The position numbers and the translations under genes are program-made. 64,000 nucleotides of DNA, from contig NZ_CP017080.1 of assembly GCF_001645685.2 (NCBI RefSeq), positions 3,649,051-3,713,050 on the forward strand, in the 5' to 3' direction. The stretch comes from Peribacillus muralis (GTDB lineage: Bacteria > Bacillota > Bacilli > Bacillales > DSM-1321). This document shows, one piece after another, positions 43,121 through 52,535 of this stretch; the first letter of the stretch is position 1; each line of letters starts with the position of its first letter. A model generated the notes under the pieces. The model made no database searches and had not been told where the DNA came from. It saw only the letters and a list, made by a program, of their open reading frames with translations.

Positions 43121-44350
43121 TTATTGATCGCCCTTTTTAATGTCCGATAGATACGGTTTATTCCGCAGTCCTGTGCGACGGATGAAGGTCTCTACCTGTA
43201 TCTCCGCTTCCAACTTGGGAAAAGTCGCATCATCCCAATCCTCTTCATGTTTTTTCCAATATTTAGGGTGAGACTCGTGAATAATTTCCCCAAAGCCAAA
43301 AATGTCAGATTTATTTTTTTGGGCTATGGCGATCGCATTCTCCATCTCCTTCTTCAGATCCTTTGCTAGCATCTTTTCAATGTCTATCAGCTCATGCGGA
43401 CTGGCAAGATCAAGAGGAACATTCACCTCGCGAATATCTCCTTCCGCTCGGACCGTAATATACATTTTGGGTTTGCCATTTTTCATTCTTGGCTTGATGT
43501 TGGTTTTTTGGCGAAGCACCTGATAGGTGACTGCCCCTTTTTTTCCTCCCCAATTGATGTTAACATTCGTATTGACAATCCTATCCATGACCCACATTGT
43601 TCCTATTGCTTGATTACCATCCAGCCAGTCCACTAATTTGCCATCTTTAAAAACGCCTATTCCAACGGCATTTGGATTGGCCGCTATACTGGAAGATTGG
43701 GTATTCTCCATTTTATTTTCTTTACCGGTATTTCCCCTCACTGTAAAGCCACTGATTAATGGCTCTTTTCCGGAGCTGACGAGATTCTTGATCACCTCTT
43801 GAAGGTTGACGTTAATGCTTCCACCCTGCTGCTTTTCCGTCGATTCAATCGTTTTGATGACTTTTTCAGCCGATACTTTATCAATCGCCGTCAGTGTTTC
43901 GACGATATCCTTTGCTTTTACACCCCGGGCAATGACGATCCTCGTAGTGGCCCTGAATTCCGGGGAGCGCTCAAACGCATCCAGGATGGAGTTAATCCCC
44001 ATTTCTTTTGCAACCTCCTCACCTATGACGATAAGATTCGCATGAGCAAAATACATATCACGGGAAATCTTGGTTGAAGCGTTGCTATCCAGCTCAAGCA
44101 CATTATCTCCAGTGGCCCGGTAAATGGAGATGGGGGGATTGGTTCCCCCTCCGCCCTGGAGCGAACCCGCCACATTGACCGGATTAATGATTTGAAACGT
44201 TCCAACCAGCTTGCCATCATTATTTTTATCGATTCCAACGGCAGAAACGATCGACATTTCGTTCAATTCGGTTTTGTCCCAACAGCCGGAGGTGAAGGCC
44301 GTACCCATCAGCATCAATAGCAGAACGAGCCGTTTACGATTCATTTCCAT
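43121..44350 (-). CDS. Germinant receptor C subunit, lipoprotein (GerKC-type)
   Basis: A 409-residue lipoprotein. The lipobox is FTSGCWDKTELNEM, after which comes the family start SIVSAVGIDKNNDGKLVGTF QIINP. The C-terminal domain contains SDIFGFGEIIHESHPKYWKK, a conserved GerAC tail block. The start ATG at 44350 has GGGGAG 5 bases upstream; the gene overlaps the A-subunit end by 17 bases. Confidence 0.93.
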   Translation of the reverse strand: MEMNRKRLVLLLMLMGTAFTSGCWDKTELNEMSIVSAVGIDKNNDGKLVGTFQIINPVNVAGSLQGGGGTNPPISIYRATGDNVLELDSNASTKISRDMYFAHANLIVIGEEVAKEMGINSILDAFERSPEFRATTRIVIARGVKAKDIVETLTAIDKVSAEKVIKTIESTEKQQGGSINVNLQEVIKNLVSSGKEPLISGFTVRGNTGKENKMENTQSSSIAANPNAVGIGVFKDGKLVDWLDGNQAIGTMWVMDRIVNTNVNINWGGKKGAVTYQVLRQKTNIKPRMKNGKPKMYITVRAEGDIREVNVPLDLASPHELIDIEKMLAKDLKKEMENAIAIAQKNKSDIFGFGEIIHESHPKYWKKHEEDWDDATFPKLEAEIQVETFIRRTGLRNKPYLSDIKKGDQ

Positions 44351-45962
44351 CCCCACTCCCCTCGTCAGATGTTTTCATTCCACGCGATTCAGGAGGCAAT
44401 GGTCTTTGATTATCGCCTTCCCGTTTCAAGTTTCCTTTCGAGCTTATTAATTTGGGCCTTTCCTTGAACGCCCACATCGGTCTTCTGAAGAAGGTGTCTC
44501 CCAATCCTTGCGGGTTCAGCGGTGCAAGCGGTGACATATAAGGGACACCGAACGAACGCAGGCTGCATAAATGGACGATGAGGATGATAAAGGCTAAGAT
44601 CATGCCATAAAGACCCAATACGCCAGCACAAATGATAAAGGCAAAACGGACTAAGCGGGCTGAAATGGCAATAGAATAAGAAGGTGTCGCAAAGCTTGCA
44701 ATCGCCGTAATCGAGACGATGATGACCATGGCCGGAGAAACGATGCCGGCCTGTACTGCCGCCTGCCCAATGACCAGCGCACCGACAATGGACATCGTCC
44801 CGCCAACGGCCTTTGGCATCCGAAGGCTTGCCTCCCTCAGGATTTCAAAGGTAATCTCCATGAGAAGGGCTTCAATGACGGCAGGCAATGGCACCGTTTC
44901 CCTTTGCGCCGCAACGATGACCAGCAATTTCGTCGGAATCATTTCCTGATGGAAGGTCGTTGCCGCCACATAGAGGGCAGGTCCCACGATTGAAATGATA
45001 AAAACGATAATCCGCAAGAAACGGGTGGCCGATGCAATATCAAAGCGATTATAGTAGTCTTCGACAGACTGGAAAAACTGGACGAACAAAGCAGGTGCCA
45101 CGAGGACGAAAGGGGTACCATTAACGAAGATCGCAACTCTGCCTTCCAGGAGATTACCAGCGACCATATCCGGTCTTTCCGTATGATTCATGGTGGGGAA
45201 GGGAGTCATGACCTGGTCTTCTATCAATTGTTCGATATATCCCGATTCAAGAATGCTATCGATATTGATCCGCTTTAAGCGTTTCTTGACCTCTGTGACG
45301 ATTCCCTTTTTTACAATCCCGTTTATGTACATGATCGAAACATCCGTTTTTGTCACCGTCCCTATTTTCATCGATTCGATCCATAGGTCGGGAGTGTTGA
45401 TGATGCGGCGCAGCATGGAGATGTTCGTTTCGATCGATTCAGTAAAGCCCTCCCGCGATCCCCTGACGGTCAGATGGGTGCTTGGCTCTTGAATGGAGCG
45501 CCGTTCCCCCCCTTTTGTACTGGCAACCAGCGCTGTGCCTATCCCATCAACAAAAATGATGCTATCGCCTGACAATAATGCCAAAAATAATTTTTCCCAG
45601 TCGTTGACGTTGGCTACACCACCGAGGGAAACCACGTCTTCCGAGATTACTTCCAACGCTTCTTGCGGAAGTATTTTCTCCGACAGATGAGGGTTCTTCA
45701 TCATCGATTCAATTAAAAAATCCGTAACGCTGGGATTATCGATCAGACCCTGGACATACACGATGGTCGTTTTCATTTCAGGGTTTTTGCTGATTTTTAA
45801 CGTCCTGATAATGATATCCGGACTGTTTCCCGTTCTTTGCTTCACGATTTCCATATTGGCAGAAAGGGAGCTTTCTATATAATCAGTCGTTTTCGATCGT
45901 TTTTCCTCTTCCTTTTTCGTCTCCTGCTTACCTTGTCTTTTTTGTTTGAAAAAAGAAACCAT
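44334..45962 (-). CDS. Germinant receptor A subunit (GerKA-type)
   Basis: A 542-residue subunit, first in the operon. N-terminal cytoplasmic part with STHLTVRGSREGFTESIETN ISMLRR and MNHTERPDMVAGNLLEGRVA IFVNGTPF. Five to six helices follow, with SLRMPKAVGGTMSIVGALVI GQAAVQAG (the family PKAVG motif). The C-terminal tail is charged and Gly/Ser rich. I choose ATG at 45962 (GAGGG upstream), since the ATG at 45977 is adjacent to its only purine-rich sequence. The A-C-B(-D) order is that of gerK. Confidence 0.93.
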   Translation of the reverse strand: MVSFFKQKRQGKQETKKEEEKRSKTTDYIESSLSANMEIVKQRTGNSPDIIIRTLKISKNPEMKTTIVYVQGLIDNPSVTDFLIESMMKNPHLSEKILPQEALEVISEDVVSLGGVANVNDWEKLFLALLSGDSIIFVDGIGTALVASTKGGERRSIQEPSTHLTVRGSREGFTESIETNISMLRRIINTPDLWIESMKIGTVTKTDVSIMYINGIVKKGIVTEVKKRLKRINIDSILESGYIEQLIEDQVMTPFPTMNHTERPDMVAGNLLEGRVAIFVNGTPFVLVAPALFVQFFQSVEDYYNRFDIASATRFLRIIVFIISIVGPALYVAATTFHQEMIPTKLLVIVAAQRETVPLPAVIEALLMEITFEILREASLRMPKAVGGTMSIVGALVIGQAAVQAGIVSPAMVIIVSITAIASFATPSYSIAISARLVRFAFIICAGVLGLYGMILAFIILIVHLCSLRSFGVPYMSPLAPLNPQGLGDTFFRRPMWAFKERPKLISSKGNLKREGDNQRPLPPESRGMKTSDEGSGDGNES

Positions 45963-46063
45963 TGCACCGACCCTCATTCCTTTTTCGTTTCACTCATTTT
46001 GTCCAAAGGGTATACCCTTTATTCTGTGTTCCTCCGCTCATTTCGGATTGAAAGACAAAAGAA

Positions 46064-46088
46064 AAAAGACTGCCCATCGACAGTCTTT
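46064..46088 (-). terminator. Terminator between dedA and the ger operon
   Basis: Minus-strand stem AAAGACTG / CAGTCTTT with a 9-base loop and TTTTCTTTTG after it. It ends the DedA transcript. Confidence 0.82.
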
Positions 46089-46134
46089 GAGATTTATTGA
46101 ATTTTATTTATATTTGGAAGGTACATGCATCCAA

Positions 46135-46749
46135 TTATTTCACATTGCCTTTATTTCTCCTGAAAATCAAGACAATGAAAAGAATGAATAGCAACGCCAA
46201 TATCGCATACACGATGTTTGAATAAATATCCATATACCCTACGATGTCTTCCCAAGAAGATCCGACTGCCGCCCCGATATTCACTAAAAGGATGTTCCAA
46301 ATCAACGTTCCTGATGTTGTATATAACAGGAACAGCCAAAAGTTCATGTGCGACATCCCAGCTGGGAGCGAGATCAAGCTCCTGATCAACGGAACGAGCC
46401 TGCAGAAGAACACGGTCCAGGCACCGTACTTATCAAACCAAGCGTTCGCTTTATGGACATCAGATACCGTTAACCGGAAAATGTGCCCCCACCTTTCGAC
46501 GAATCTTTCAATGATTTTCACATCAAGAATGGAACCGATCCAATAAAGGATGACTGCCCCCGCCACTGATCCAAAGGTCGACGCAATCACGACGCCAAGG
46601 ATCGTCATATTCGCCGTCGTTGTCATGAAACCGCCAAAAGTCAGGATGACCTCCGATGGGATGGGCGGGAAAATATTTTCCAGTGCTATTAAGAGAAAGA
46701 TACCGATATAACCAAAATCATTCATGAATTGCGTAATCCAGTTTTCCAT
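46135..46749 (-). CDS. DedA/UptA-family membrane protein
   Basis: A 204-residue membrane protein with about five helices and two re-entrant loops. The N-terminal ENIFPPIPSEVILTFGGFMT and the loop FCRLVPLIRSLISLPAGMSH (F-x-R-x-x-P-x-x-R motif) are the DedA signatures. DedA proteins recycle undecaprenyl phosphate or phospholipids across the membrane; in B. subtilis YngC (UptA) and PetA are examples. Length and motif spacing fit YngC. A PAP2 gene lies immediately upstream on the same strand, a related lipid-phosphate function. Confidence 0.92.
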   Translation of the reverse strand: MENWITQFMNDFGYIGIFLLIALENIFPPIPSEVILTFGGFMTTTANMTILGVVIASTFGSVAGAVILYWIGSILDVKIIERFVERWGHIFRLTVSDVHKANAWFDKYGAWTVFFCRLVPLIRSLISLPAGMSHMNFWLFLLYTTSGTLIWNILLVNIGAAVGSSWEDIVGYMDIYSNIVYAILALLFILFIVLIFRRNKGNVK

Positions 46750-46822
46750 TTCAAATGCTCCTTACTATATGGAATCACAAAAATTGTAGCGAAGCCATTG
46801 ACTTATCCAGCTCTTTTTTTAT

Positions 46823-47476
46823 TCAGCCACTTTTATCCTGCCGGCGGTCCTGATATCTTTGGAAGAACCAAATCGACATCGCAATCCAAAAACCGCCTGC
46901 CAAATAACCCGCTATTATATCACTAGGATAATGGACTCCCAAGTAAATGCGACTTATTCCGATTGTGAGGATCATCAATGTGCTCATCACAATCAGGAGC
47001 ATCCTCCCCCACTTAACCTTAATGTGCCGCCACAGCAAAAAGGTGAGAATTCCGTATAACGACATGGCATTCATTGCATGTCCACTCGGGAAGCTATAGC
47101 CACCTATTTCGATGAGACGATGTAAATCGGGCCTTGTCCTTTGAAAGCAAAGCTTGACCACTGCATTGAGGAGAGGAGATCCAGCCATGACGGCAATGAA
47201 CAAGACTAACTCCAAACGATGCTTCAATACCTTGTATAAAAAAATCAAAATGAACAAGGATAGGATGATAATGGAACCAGTGGATCCTATATATGTAAAG
47301 AACTTCATGATTCCTGTCAGTATCGGCGACTCCCACCCCTGCACAACGGAAATGACCTCACTGTCAAATTTCAAATAATCATTGGCACTAACGGCAAAAG
47401 CCATGAAGCTAAATCCGATTAAGGCAAACACACTCACTATAAAGGCAATCATTAATTGCAGCTTTAATTTCATCAT
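46823..47476 (-). CDS. PAP2-family phosphatase
   Basis: Membrane lipid phosphatase of 217 residues with six helices. The three PAP2 motifs are KLCFQRTRP (about 108), YSFPSGHAMNAMS (about 127) and SRIYLGVHYPSDIIAGY (about 176), with the catalytic His pair in PSGH and VHYPSD. Likely substrate is undecaprenyl pyrophosphate or phosphatidylglycerophosphate. Start ATG at 47476 (AAAGGATG upstream). Together with the adjacent DedA gene it suggests a lipid-carrier recycling pair. Confidence 0.9.
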   Translation of the reverse strand: MMKLKLQLMIAFIVSVFALIGFSFMAFAVSANDYLKFDSEVISVVQGWESPILTGIMKFFTYIGSTGSIIILSLFILIFLYKVLKHRLELVLFIAVMAGSPLLNAVVKLCFQRTRPDLHRLIEIGGYSFPSGHAMNAMSLYGILTFLLWRHIKVKWGRMLLIVMSTLMILTIGISRIYLGVHYPSDIIAGYLAGGFWIAMSIWFFQRYQDRRQDKSG

Positions 47477-47743
47477 AACATCCTTTCACTATTCAAAGCT
47501 CGCTTCTTCATACCGATTCCTAATATCAGCCTGCCTTGGTCGATCCCCGCGCAAAAAAATGCGGTAACACGGCCAATATGAGCGTAAACAGACCGAAATT
47601 GCAACCGTTCCACTTTTCATACTACTCTATCCATCCCCGCCACCTCAACTTAAGGTTACTTTAGAGTAAGAGATATGATGAAGAATGATTGATTTCAGGA
47701 AAGGGAAAGCGATGTTTGGTTGTGAATCCGAAAGGACTTTTTT

Positions 47744-47824
47744 ATGGAAGGAGGAGAGAAAGGTTGGCAGCAACATGCTTGGCTTGCCGCTTATTGGCCA
47801 TCTGATTTTGCTGAAACGAAATAA
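47744..47824 (+). CDS. Possible 26-residue small protein facing the P450 gene
   Basis: AAAGGA stands 7 bases before ATG. The peptide MEGGEKGWQQHAWLAAYWPS DFAETK ends at a stop inside a terminator stem. It is rich in Trp and Ala. Convergent to the P450 gene. The match of start, ribosome site and terminator is suggestive, but the size makes chance likely. Confidence 0.25.
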   Translation: MEGGEKGWQQHAWLAAYWPSDFAETK

Positions 47825-47854
47825 ACCCTTATGCAGATTCACGCATAAGGGTTT
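47822..47854. terminator. Bidirectional terminator after the cytochrome P450 gene
   Basis: Stem AAACCCTTATGC / GCATAAGGGTTT with an 8-base loop, T run on the plus strand. Confidence 0.85.
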
Positions 47855-47861
47855 TTCGATC

Positions 47862-49097
47862 TTAGAGAGTACGGTGGACTTTAAGCGGCATGGATGTCAG
47901 CGTCTGTCCGGTCGCCGAATCGGTGAGATGATCCTCCAATTGAAAAGCTGCCACCGGTTCAATTTTCTTGAACTTTTTCAGGAATGAGGTAAGTGCAATC
48001 TTTGCTTCCAAGCGGGCTAACGGAGCCCCTAAGCAGAAATGCGGCCCATTTCCAAAAGCTAGATGCTTCTTGTTGTTGGGGCGGTGGATATTAAGGGTGA
48101 AAGCGTCCTCAAACATATCTTCATCCATATTTGCCGCACTCATCCACGCCACAACGGTATCGCCTTTTTTCAGTTTTACGCCCAATAAATCGTTATCTTC
48201 CGACACCGTCCTGTCCAATTTGGTTAAATTGAACCGGAAGCGAAGCATCTCCTCTACCGCTTGCGGAACTAAATCCAGGTTTTCATGCAATTCCTGATAA
48301 ACCGTATCATCATCATAGAGCAAGGAATAAAAAGTATTGGCAAGTAAATGACTGGTCGTCTCGACCCCTGCCCCCAATATCAGCATCGTGGTGCGCACCA
48401 CTTCATCATCGGTAAACCTTTCGCCATCGACCTCAGCCTGCAATAAATCGGAAATGATATCATCGGCCGGATTCAATCGTTTCTGTACAACAATTGGAAA
48501 TAAATACTCATAATATTCCCGTGCGGCAACCTTCTTCCTTTCATTGACTTCATCCTGTGTTTTTTTATCAAAAGGAAGGAATAGGGTATCGACCCATTCT
48601 TTGAACAACAGGCGATCTTTCGAGGGAACGCCCATCAAATCGGACATCACAATGATCGGGAGAGGGCTTGCCAATGCGGAAACAATATCGATTTCCGATT
48701 TCCCCTCCATTTGCTCCATCAATTGATCTGTAATCTCTTGAATTCGAGGTTCCCAGTTTTGAAGGCTTCTAGGTGTAAAGGCAGCGGCCAGCAGCGAACG
48801 GCGTTTTCTATGATCAGGCGGATCGACTTCAGTAAGTTTGATCTTATCCGGTGCAGAGCCTTCCTTACTATCGACTCCAACCGATATCGTGGTACGCTTC
48901 CTCTCGCTCGAAAAATGCTTATAATCACCTAGAACCAGTTTAACATGCTCGTATTTAAAAACATTCCACGTATCTGTTCCCTCGTGATAGCTCACAGGAT
49001 CATTTTCGAGCATCTCTTTACACCAAGCGTACGGACTGAATTCCTCCGTTCGAGTTGTAAACTGCGTAATTTCTTTTACTGCAATAATTTCTTTCAT
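47862..49097 (-). CDS. Cytochrome P450 (CYP109-like)
   Basis: Soluble haem monooxygenase of 411 residues. The I-helix is LILGAGVETTSHLLANTFYS, the ExxR is EEMLRFR, and the haem loop is FGNGPHFCLGAPLARLEA with Cys355 as the iron ligand. The closest known relative is B. subtilis YjiB (CYP109B1), which oxidises fatty acids and terpenoids. No ferredoxin or reductase gene is adjacent. ATG at 49097 is chosen for GGGAGGAG upstream. Confidence 0.93.
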   Translation of the reverse strand: MKEIIAVKEITQFTTRTEEFSPYAWCKEMLENDPVSYHEGTDTWNVFKYEHVKLVLGDYKHFSSERKRTTISVGVDSKEGSAPDKIKLTEVDPPDHRKRRSLLAAAFTPRSLQNWEPRIQEITDQLMEQMEGKSEIDIVSALASPLPIIVMSDLMGVPSKDRLLFKEWVDTLFLPFDKKTQDEVNERKKVAAREYYEYLFPIVVQKRLNPADDIISDLLQAEVDGERFTDDEVVRTTMLILGAGVETTSHLLANTFYSLLYDDDTVYQELHENLDLVPQAVEEMLRFRFNLTKLDRTVSEDNDLLGVKLKKGDTVVAWMSAANMDEDMFEDAFTLNIHRPNNKKHLAFGNGPHFCLGAPLARLEAKIALTSFLKKFKKIEPVAAFQLEDHLTDSATGQTLTSMPLKVHRTL

Positions 49098-49583
49098 GAT
49101 ACCGACTCCTCCCACTTCTTAAAGGTCCCTAACAAAAGGATTGAATGCTCAACATTCACATTCTTCATCGATTAGTTATAGTGTCGTGCATTCCTGATAG
49201 ATCATTAACAGATTCTTCTATTCCAGTATAGGGTAAATATTGGTCACAAACCATGCATCATCCATCCTAACTCCTAACGTGAAATCTCCCCTCACCTCCA
49301 TGTATAATTGCTTATTTTTTACATTTCCCTTTCTTTTTCAAAATCTTTATGTCTCTCAAATGCCGAGATAAAGCCTACAGCTTTACGAGCAGCACCCTTA
49401 ATAAATTATCCTAAAATAGTTTGATAATCACATGCTTCAAAAAGCCGCAACAAACCACAACACCAATCCACTCCGAACAACTGGGATGGAGCAGGTATAC
49501 GAAACGTCCAAGGGTGGGTGGCCCTATAGAGGAGGATTCCGCGGGACCGCCTGCAGTGAAATGAAATGTACAAATATCGAAAC
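49098..49583. other. Gene-free stretch upstream of the P450 gene, with a GC-rich patch
   Basis: About 485 bases. 49200-49440 is AT-rich with no protein-like frame. At 49488-49556 there is a GC-rich patch (GGGTGGGTGGCCC, GAGGAGGATTCCGCGGGACC) unlike its surroundings, and similar in word use to the degraded GC-rich intergenic repeats of Bacillus. No gene. Confidence 0.5.
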
Positions 49584-49623
49584 CAAAAAAAATAGACAAA
49601 CCCGACTTAATGGAGTTTGTCTA
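49584..49623 (-). terminator. Terminator of the DUF4083 gene
   Basis: Minus-strand stem GTAGACAAAC / GTTTGTCTAT, followed by TTTTTTTT. Confidence 0.88.
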
Positions 49624-49654
49624 CAATCTGAAGACCGCCGCCTGCGACTGTCAT

Positions 49655-49831
49655 TCAGTCCTTCCGTAACTGTTGATGCAAATCATCCAGCTTCTTTTCC
49701 ATGATATCCAACCTCGTTTTCCTGTGCTTGATGGATCGGAATAAGGAAATGGCACCAACGATGATCAAGATGAAAAAGGCAAGGAAAAAAAACTGATATA
49801 TGATATCCGCAATATTATAACTACTCACCAT
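49655..49831 (-). CDS. DUF4083-like small membrane protein, 58 residues
   Basis: AGGGGG stands 6-7 bases before ATG, and a strong terminator follows. Translation starts MVSSYNIADIIYQFFFLAFF, forms one membrane helix (about 10-30), and ends in a charged coiled helix (RKTRLDIMEKKLDDLHQQLR). This N-terminal ADIIYQ, the helix and the KLDDL tail are typical of the DUF4083 family of small Bacillus membrane proteins, of unknown function. Confidence 0.8.
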   Translation of the reverse strand: MVSSYNIADIIYQFFFLAFFILIIVGAISLFRSIKHRKTRLDIMEKKLDDLHQQLRKD

Positions 49832-49903
49832 TTAATCCCCCTAATTTGCAAACTCACCATTCCATTATACATCAGATGTATTTTTTTAAGGGAAAAGGGA
49901 AAT

Positions 49904-49933
49904 AAAAAAACCGATAGCCCTATCGCTATCGGT
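49904..49933 (-). terminator. Terminator of the DUF975 gene
   Basis: Minus-strand stem ACCGATAGCG / GGGCTATCGGT with a short loop, then TTTTTTT. Confidence 0.88.
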
Positions 49934-49941
49934 CACAGTCT

Positions 49942-50613
49942 TTATCCTTCTATTGGCTGCTCATCTTCCTGAAGGACAATCAACTCGTCATAGAATGCTG
50001 CCAGTGTTGTCCCGATATAAGGAATCAGCCATAATAGCCCAATCCCCACCGTAAAGAGGCAGAGGAATCCCCAGCCTATGAAGCTAAGGTTCATAAGGAA
50101 GTACTTCCATTTCAATCCATTCATCCTTTTTCTGCTCTCTGTAATGGCCTCCAGTATTGTATATTGCGGATGGTCCCTCAATAAGAAAAACAGTTGAGAA
50201 TAGGCGATGCTTTTGATGATACCCGGTATGATTAATAATAATGACCATAAAAATATGAAAATAGCTTGTAAAATCGAGCCGCCAATCAGCTTCAAGGAGG
50301 TTTTCCCATCTTTATAGATAGCGAATACCTCGGTAATTTCAGGGTTTCCTTTCCTGACTAGATCCAGGTAGAACCAAGTGGTCGCTATAGTTAGCGGTAT
50401 TAAAACGATGGACAGCACCGTTCCGAAGATATCCGACCATAACGGCGTTCCTTCCTGATCGAACCACTGTACGAAGCCTCCGCTTCCGATCACTTCGACA
50501 ATGTACGGCAGTATGACATTGATCAAGAATAGGAGCAGCATGAGTGAAACGGCTTTTCCCCATTTACCTTTTAACGATTCAAGACCTTTCTTTTTTAACT
50601 CGGATATTCTCAT
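49942..50613 (-). CDS. DUF975-family membrane protein
   Basis: A 223-residue protein with about six hydrophobic segments. The N-terminus MRISELKKKGLESLKGKWGK AVS and the block GLKWKYFLMNLSFIGWGFLC then GLLWLIPYIGTTLAAFYDEL are the DUF975 signatures. Function is unknown; the family tends to be in envelope-stress or exopolymer contexts. A single-gene unit with its own terminator. Confidence 0.9.
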   Translation of the reverse strand: MRISELKKKGLESLKGKWGKAVSLMLLLFLINVILPYIVEVIGSGGFVQWFDQEGTPLWSDIFGTVLSIVLIPLTIATTWFYLDLVRKGNPEITEVFAIYKDGKTSLKLIGGSILQAIFIFLWSLLLIIPGIIKSIAYSQLFFLLRDHPQYTILEAITESRKRMNGLKWKYFLMNLSFIGWGFLCLFTVGIGLLWLIPYIGTTLAAFYDELIVLQEDEQPIEG

Positions 50614-50890
50614 CCTTTAATTGATCTCCCCTTTACGGCAGCATCACTGAAATATCCAGTAATAAAGCCAGTTGTTTTTTACCTCGTTTAGATTTTAACA
50701 TATTTTCACCATTTGTGGGTATAAATTCCCATAAACTAACGAATACAGCCGAAACGAGGGAATCATCATCACTCGAACGCTTATTTCCTTCAAAACGCCT
50801 TCCCCTATCAGTCTATGAAGGTGAAAATGAGGATATGCCTTTGATCCAGAAGCCAAGGCAGTCAAGCTTTCCCCTATCATCTAAAAACAA
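50614..50890. other. Gene-free stretch between DUF975 and a small gene
   Basis: About 275 bases; no protein-like frame. It should contain the DUF975 promoter and the region after the barrel-sandwich gene's terminator. Confidence 0.5.
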
Positions 50891-50946
50891 CAAAAAAGAG
50901 CATCCCAAAAGCAGAATAGCCTCCGCTTTTGGAACACCCTCTTTTT
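50891..50946 (-). terminator. Terminator of the 84-residue protein gene
   Basis: Minus-strand arms AAAAAGAGGGTGTTCCAAAAGC and GCTTTTGGGATGCTCTTTTTT, a long stem with a loop, then TTG. Confidence 0.85.
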
Positions 50947-50951
50947 CATCA

Positions 50952-51206
50952 TCAATCAGAGCCAGTTATAACGAAATCGTCTTGGAGCAAAGCTAAAGGT
51001 AGCTTTCCATTTATAGGATCCCCTGCCGTGACATTAATTTCAGTGATATGACCACTTGCACCTATTGAAACATCGATCAATTTCCCATCTTCCGTCTTCA
51101 CTAGAAAAAGCCTCTCCCATTCATAAACATAGGAATTCTTTTGAATGTACACCTGTTCGATGGTCCCATTCTGGGCACATTCGATGGCATGGATCGGTTT
51201 TAGCAC
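50952..51206 (-). CDS. Biotinyl/lipoyl-like barrel-sandwich protein lacking the attachment Lys
   Basis: An 84-residue soluble protein. Sequence AQNGTIEQVYIQKNSYVYEW ERLFLVKTEDGK and then GASGHITEINVTAGDPINGK LPLALL fits the two mirror-image hairpins of the biotinyl/lipoyl carrier fold (each G-x-I-x-x-I/V...G-D/S-x-V/I). The usual MKM or DKA turn with the modified Lys is absent, so it should not carry a cofactor. GTG start with GGAGGAG upstream. It follows rocG by 38 bases on the same strand, and its terminator may end the roc transcript. Confidence 0.65.
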   Translation of the reverse strand: MLKPIHAIECAQNGTIEQVYIQKNSYVYEWERLFLVKTEDGKLIDVSIGASGHITEINVTAGDPINGKLPLALLQDDFVITGSD

Positions 51207-51244
51207 GGAATCACTCCTCCACTCTTCATTATTTGACTAAGGGC

Positions 51245-52510
51245 TTATACCCAGCCGCGGAATATCGAGGCTTCTGCCATTTTCCTGACTCCCACCATGT
51301 ATGCCGCCAGCCTCATATTCACCTTTCTTGTCTCGGACATCTCATACACTTGGTTGAATGAGCTGACCAATAGCTCTTTTAATTTTCTTTGGACTTCTTC
51401 ATCTTCCCAATAGTAACCCTGATTATTTTGTACCCATTCAAAGTAAGAAACCGTCACACCGCCTGAACTTGCCAATACATCCGGCACAAGAAGCACATTG
51501 CGTTCCGTCAAGATCTTGGTTGCCTCCAAAGTGGTCGGGCCATTCGCTGCTTCCACGACAATTTGGGCTTTGATAAGATGTGCATTTTCCTTGGTGATCT
51601 GGTTGGAAATGGCAGCCGGAACTAAAATATCACAATCTTGCTCGAGAAGCTCTTGGTTGGTGATTTTATTTTCGAATAGTGTCGTAACCGTTCCAAAGCT
51701 ATCCCTTTTATCAAGCAAGTAGTTGATATCCAGGCCATCCGGGTTATATAAAGCACCGTATGCGTCTGAAATGCCAATCACCTTCGCACCTGCATCATGC
51801 ATGAACTTGGCTAAAAAGCTTCCAGCATTCCCGAATCCTTGGACGATGATACGAGCACCCTTCAGTTCAATGCCCTTACGTTTAGCCGCTTCTTCAATAC
51901 AAATCGTGACACCTTGCGCCGTGGCCTTTTCCCTGCCCTGTGAACCACCAAGGACCAGTGGCTTGCCGGTAATGAACCCAGGAGAATCGTGCTCTCTTAT
52001 TCTACTGTATTCATCCATCATCCATGCCATGATTTGTGAATTCGTATAAACATCCGGAGCCGGAATATCTTTCGTCGGTCCGACTATCTGGCTGATCGCC
52101 CGGACATACCCGCGGCTAAGCCTCTCCAATTCACCTATCGACATTTGGCGCGGGTCACAGATGATGCCGCCTTTCCCTCCGCCATAAGGGAGATTCACAA
52201 TGCCGCATTTCAAGCTCATCCACATGGAAAGTGCCTTGACCTCCTCCTCATCGACTTCAGGATGGAAACGGATTCCGCCTTTTGTCGGACCGACTGCATC
52301 ATTATGCTGGGCCCGATATCCAGTGAATATCTTCGTCGTATTGTCATCCATCTTAATGGGAATGCGGACAGTCAGCATGCGAAGAGGTTCCTTCAAAAGC
52401 TCGAACACTTCTTCGGAGTAGCCAAGCTTACCGAGCGCCTCCTTGATTACGACCTGTGTTGATTCTAGCAAGCTGGCAGTTTCTTTTTCTTCTTTGATTG
52501 TTGTACTCAA
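51245..52510 (-). CDS. rocG: NAD-dependent glutamate dehydrogenase RocG
   Basis: Catabolic enzyme of 421 residues that turns glutamate into 2-oxoglutarate and ammonia, the last step of arginine/ornithine/proline breakdown. GGGKGGIICDP contains the catalytic Lys region, PAPDVYTNSQIMAWMMDEYS the active Asp, and GFGNAGSFLAKFMHDAGAKV the NAD-binding loop. Sequence follows B. subtilis RocG closely. TTG at 52510 is chosen since GAGGTG is 6 bases upstream. In B. subtilis rocG is separate from rocABC; here it is last in rocA-rocD-rocG. Confidence 0.92.
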   Translation of the reverse strand: MSTTIKEEKETASLLESTQVVIKEALGKLGYSEEVFELLKEPLRMLTVRIPIKMDDNTTKIFTGYRAQHNDAVGPTKGGIRFHPEVDEEEVKALSMWMSLKCGIVNLPYGGGKGGIICDPRQMSIGELERLSRGYVRAISQIVGPTKDIPAPDVYTNSQIMAWMMDEYSRIREHDSPGFITGKPLVLGGSQGREKATAQGVTICIEEAAKRKGIELKGARIIVQGFGNAGSFLAKFMHDAGAKVIGISDAYGALYNPDGLDINYLLDKRDSFGTVTTLFENKITNQELLEQDCDILVPAAISNQITKENAHLIKAQIVVEAANGPTTLEATKILTERNVLLVPDVLASSGGVTVSYFEWVQNNQGYYWEDEEVQRKLKELLVSSFNQVYEMSETRKVNMRLAAYMVGVRKMAEASIFRGWV

Positions 52511-52535
52511 TGGATTCACCTCATAGGGATAGTAA

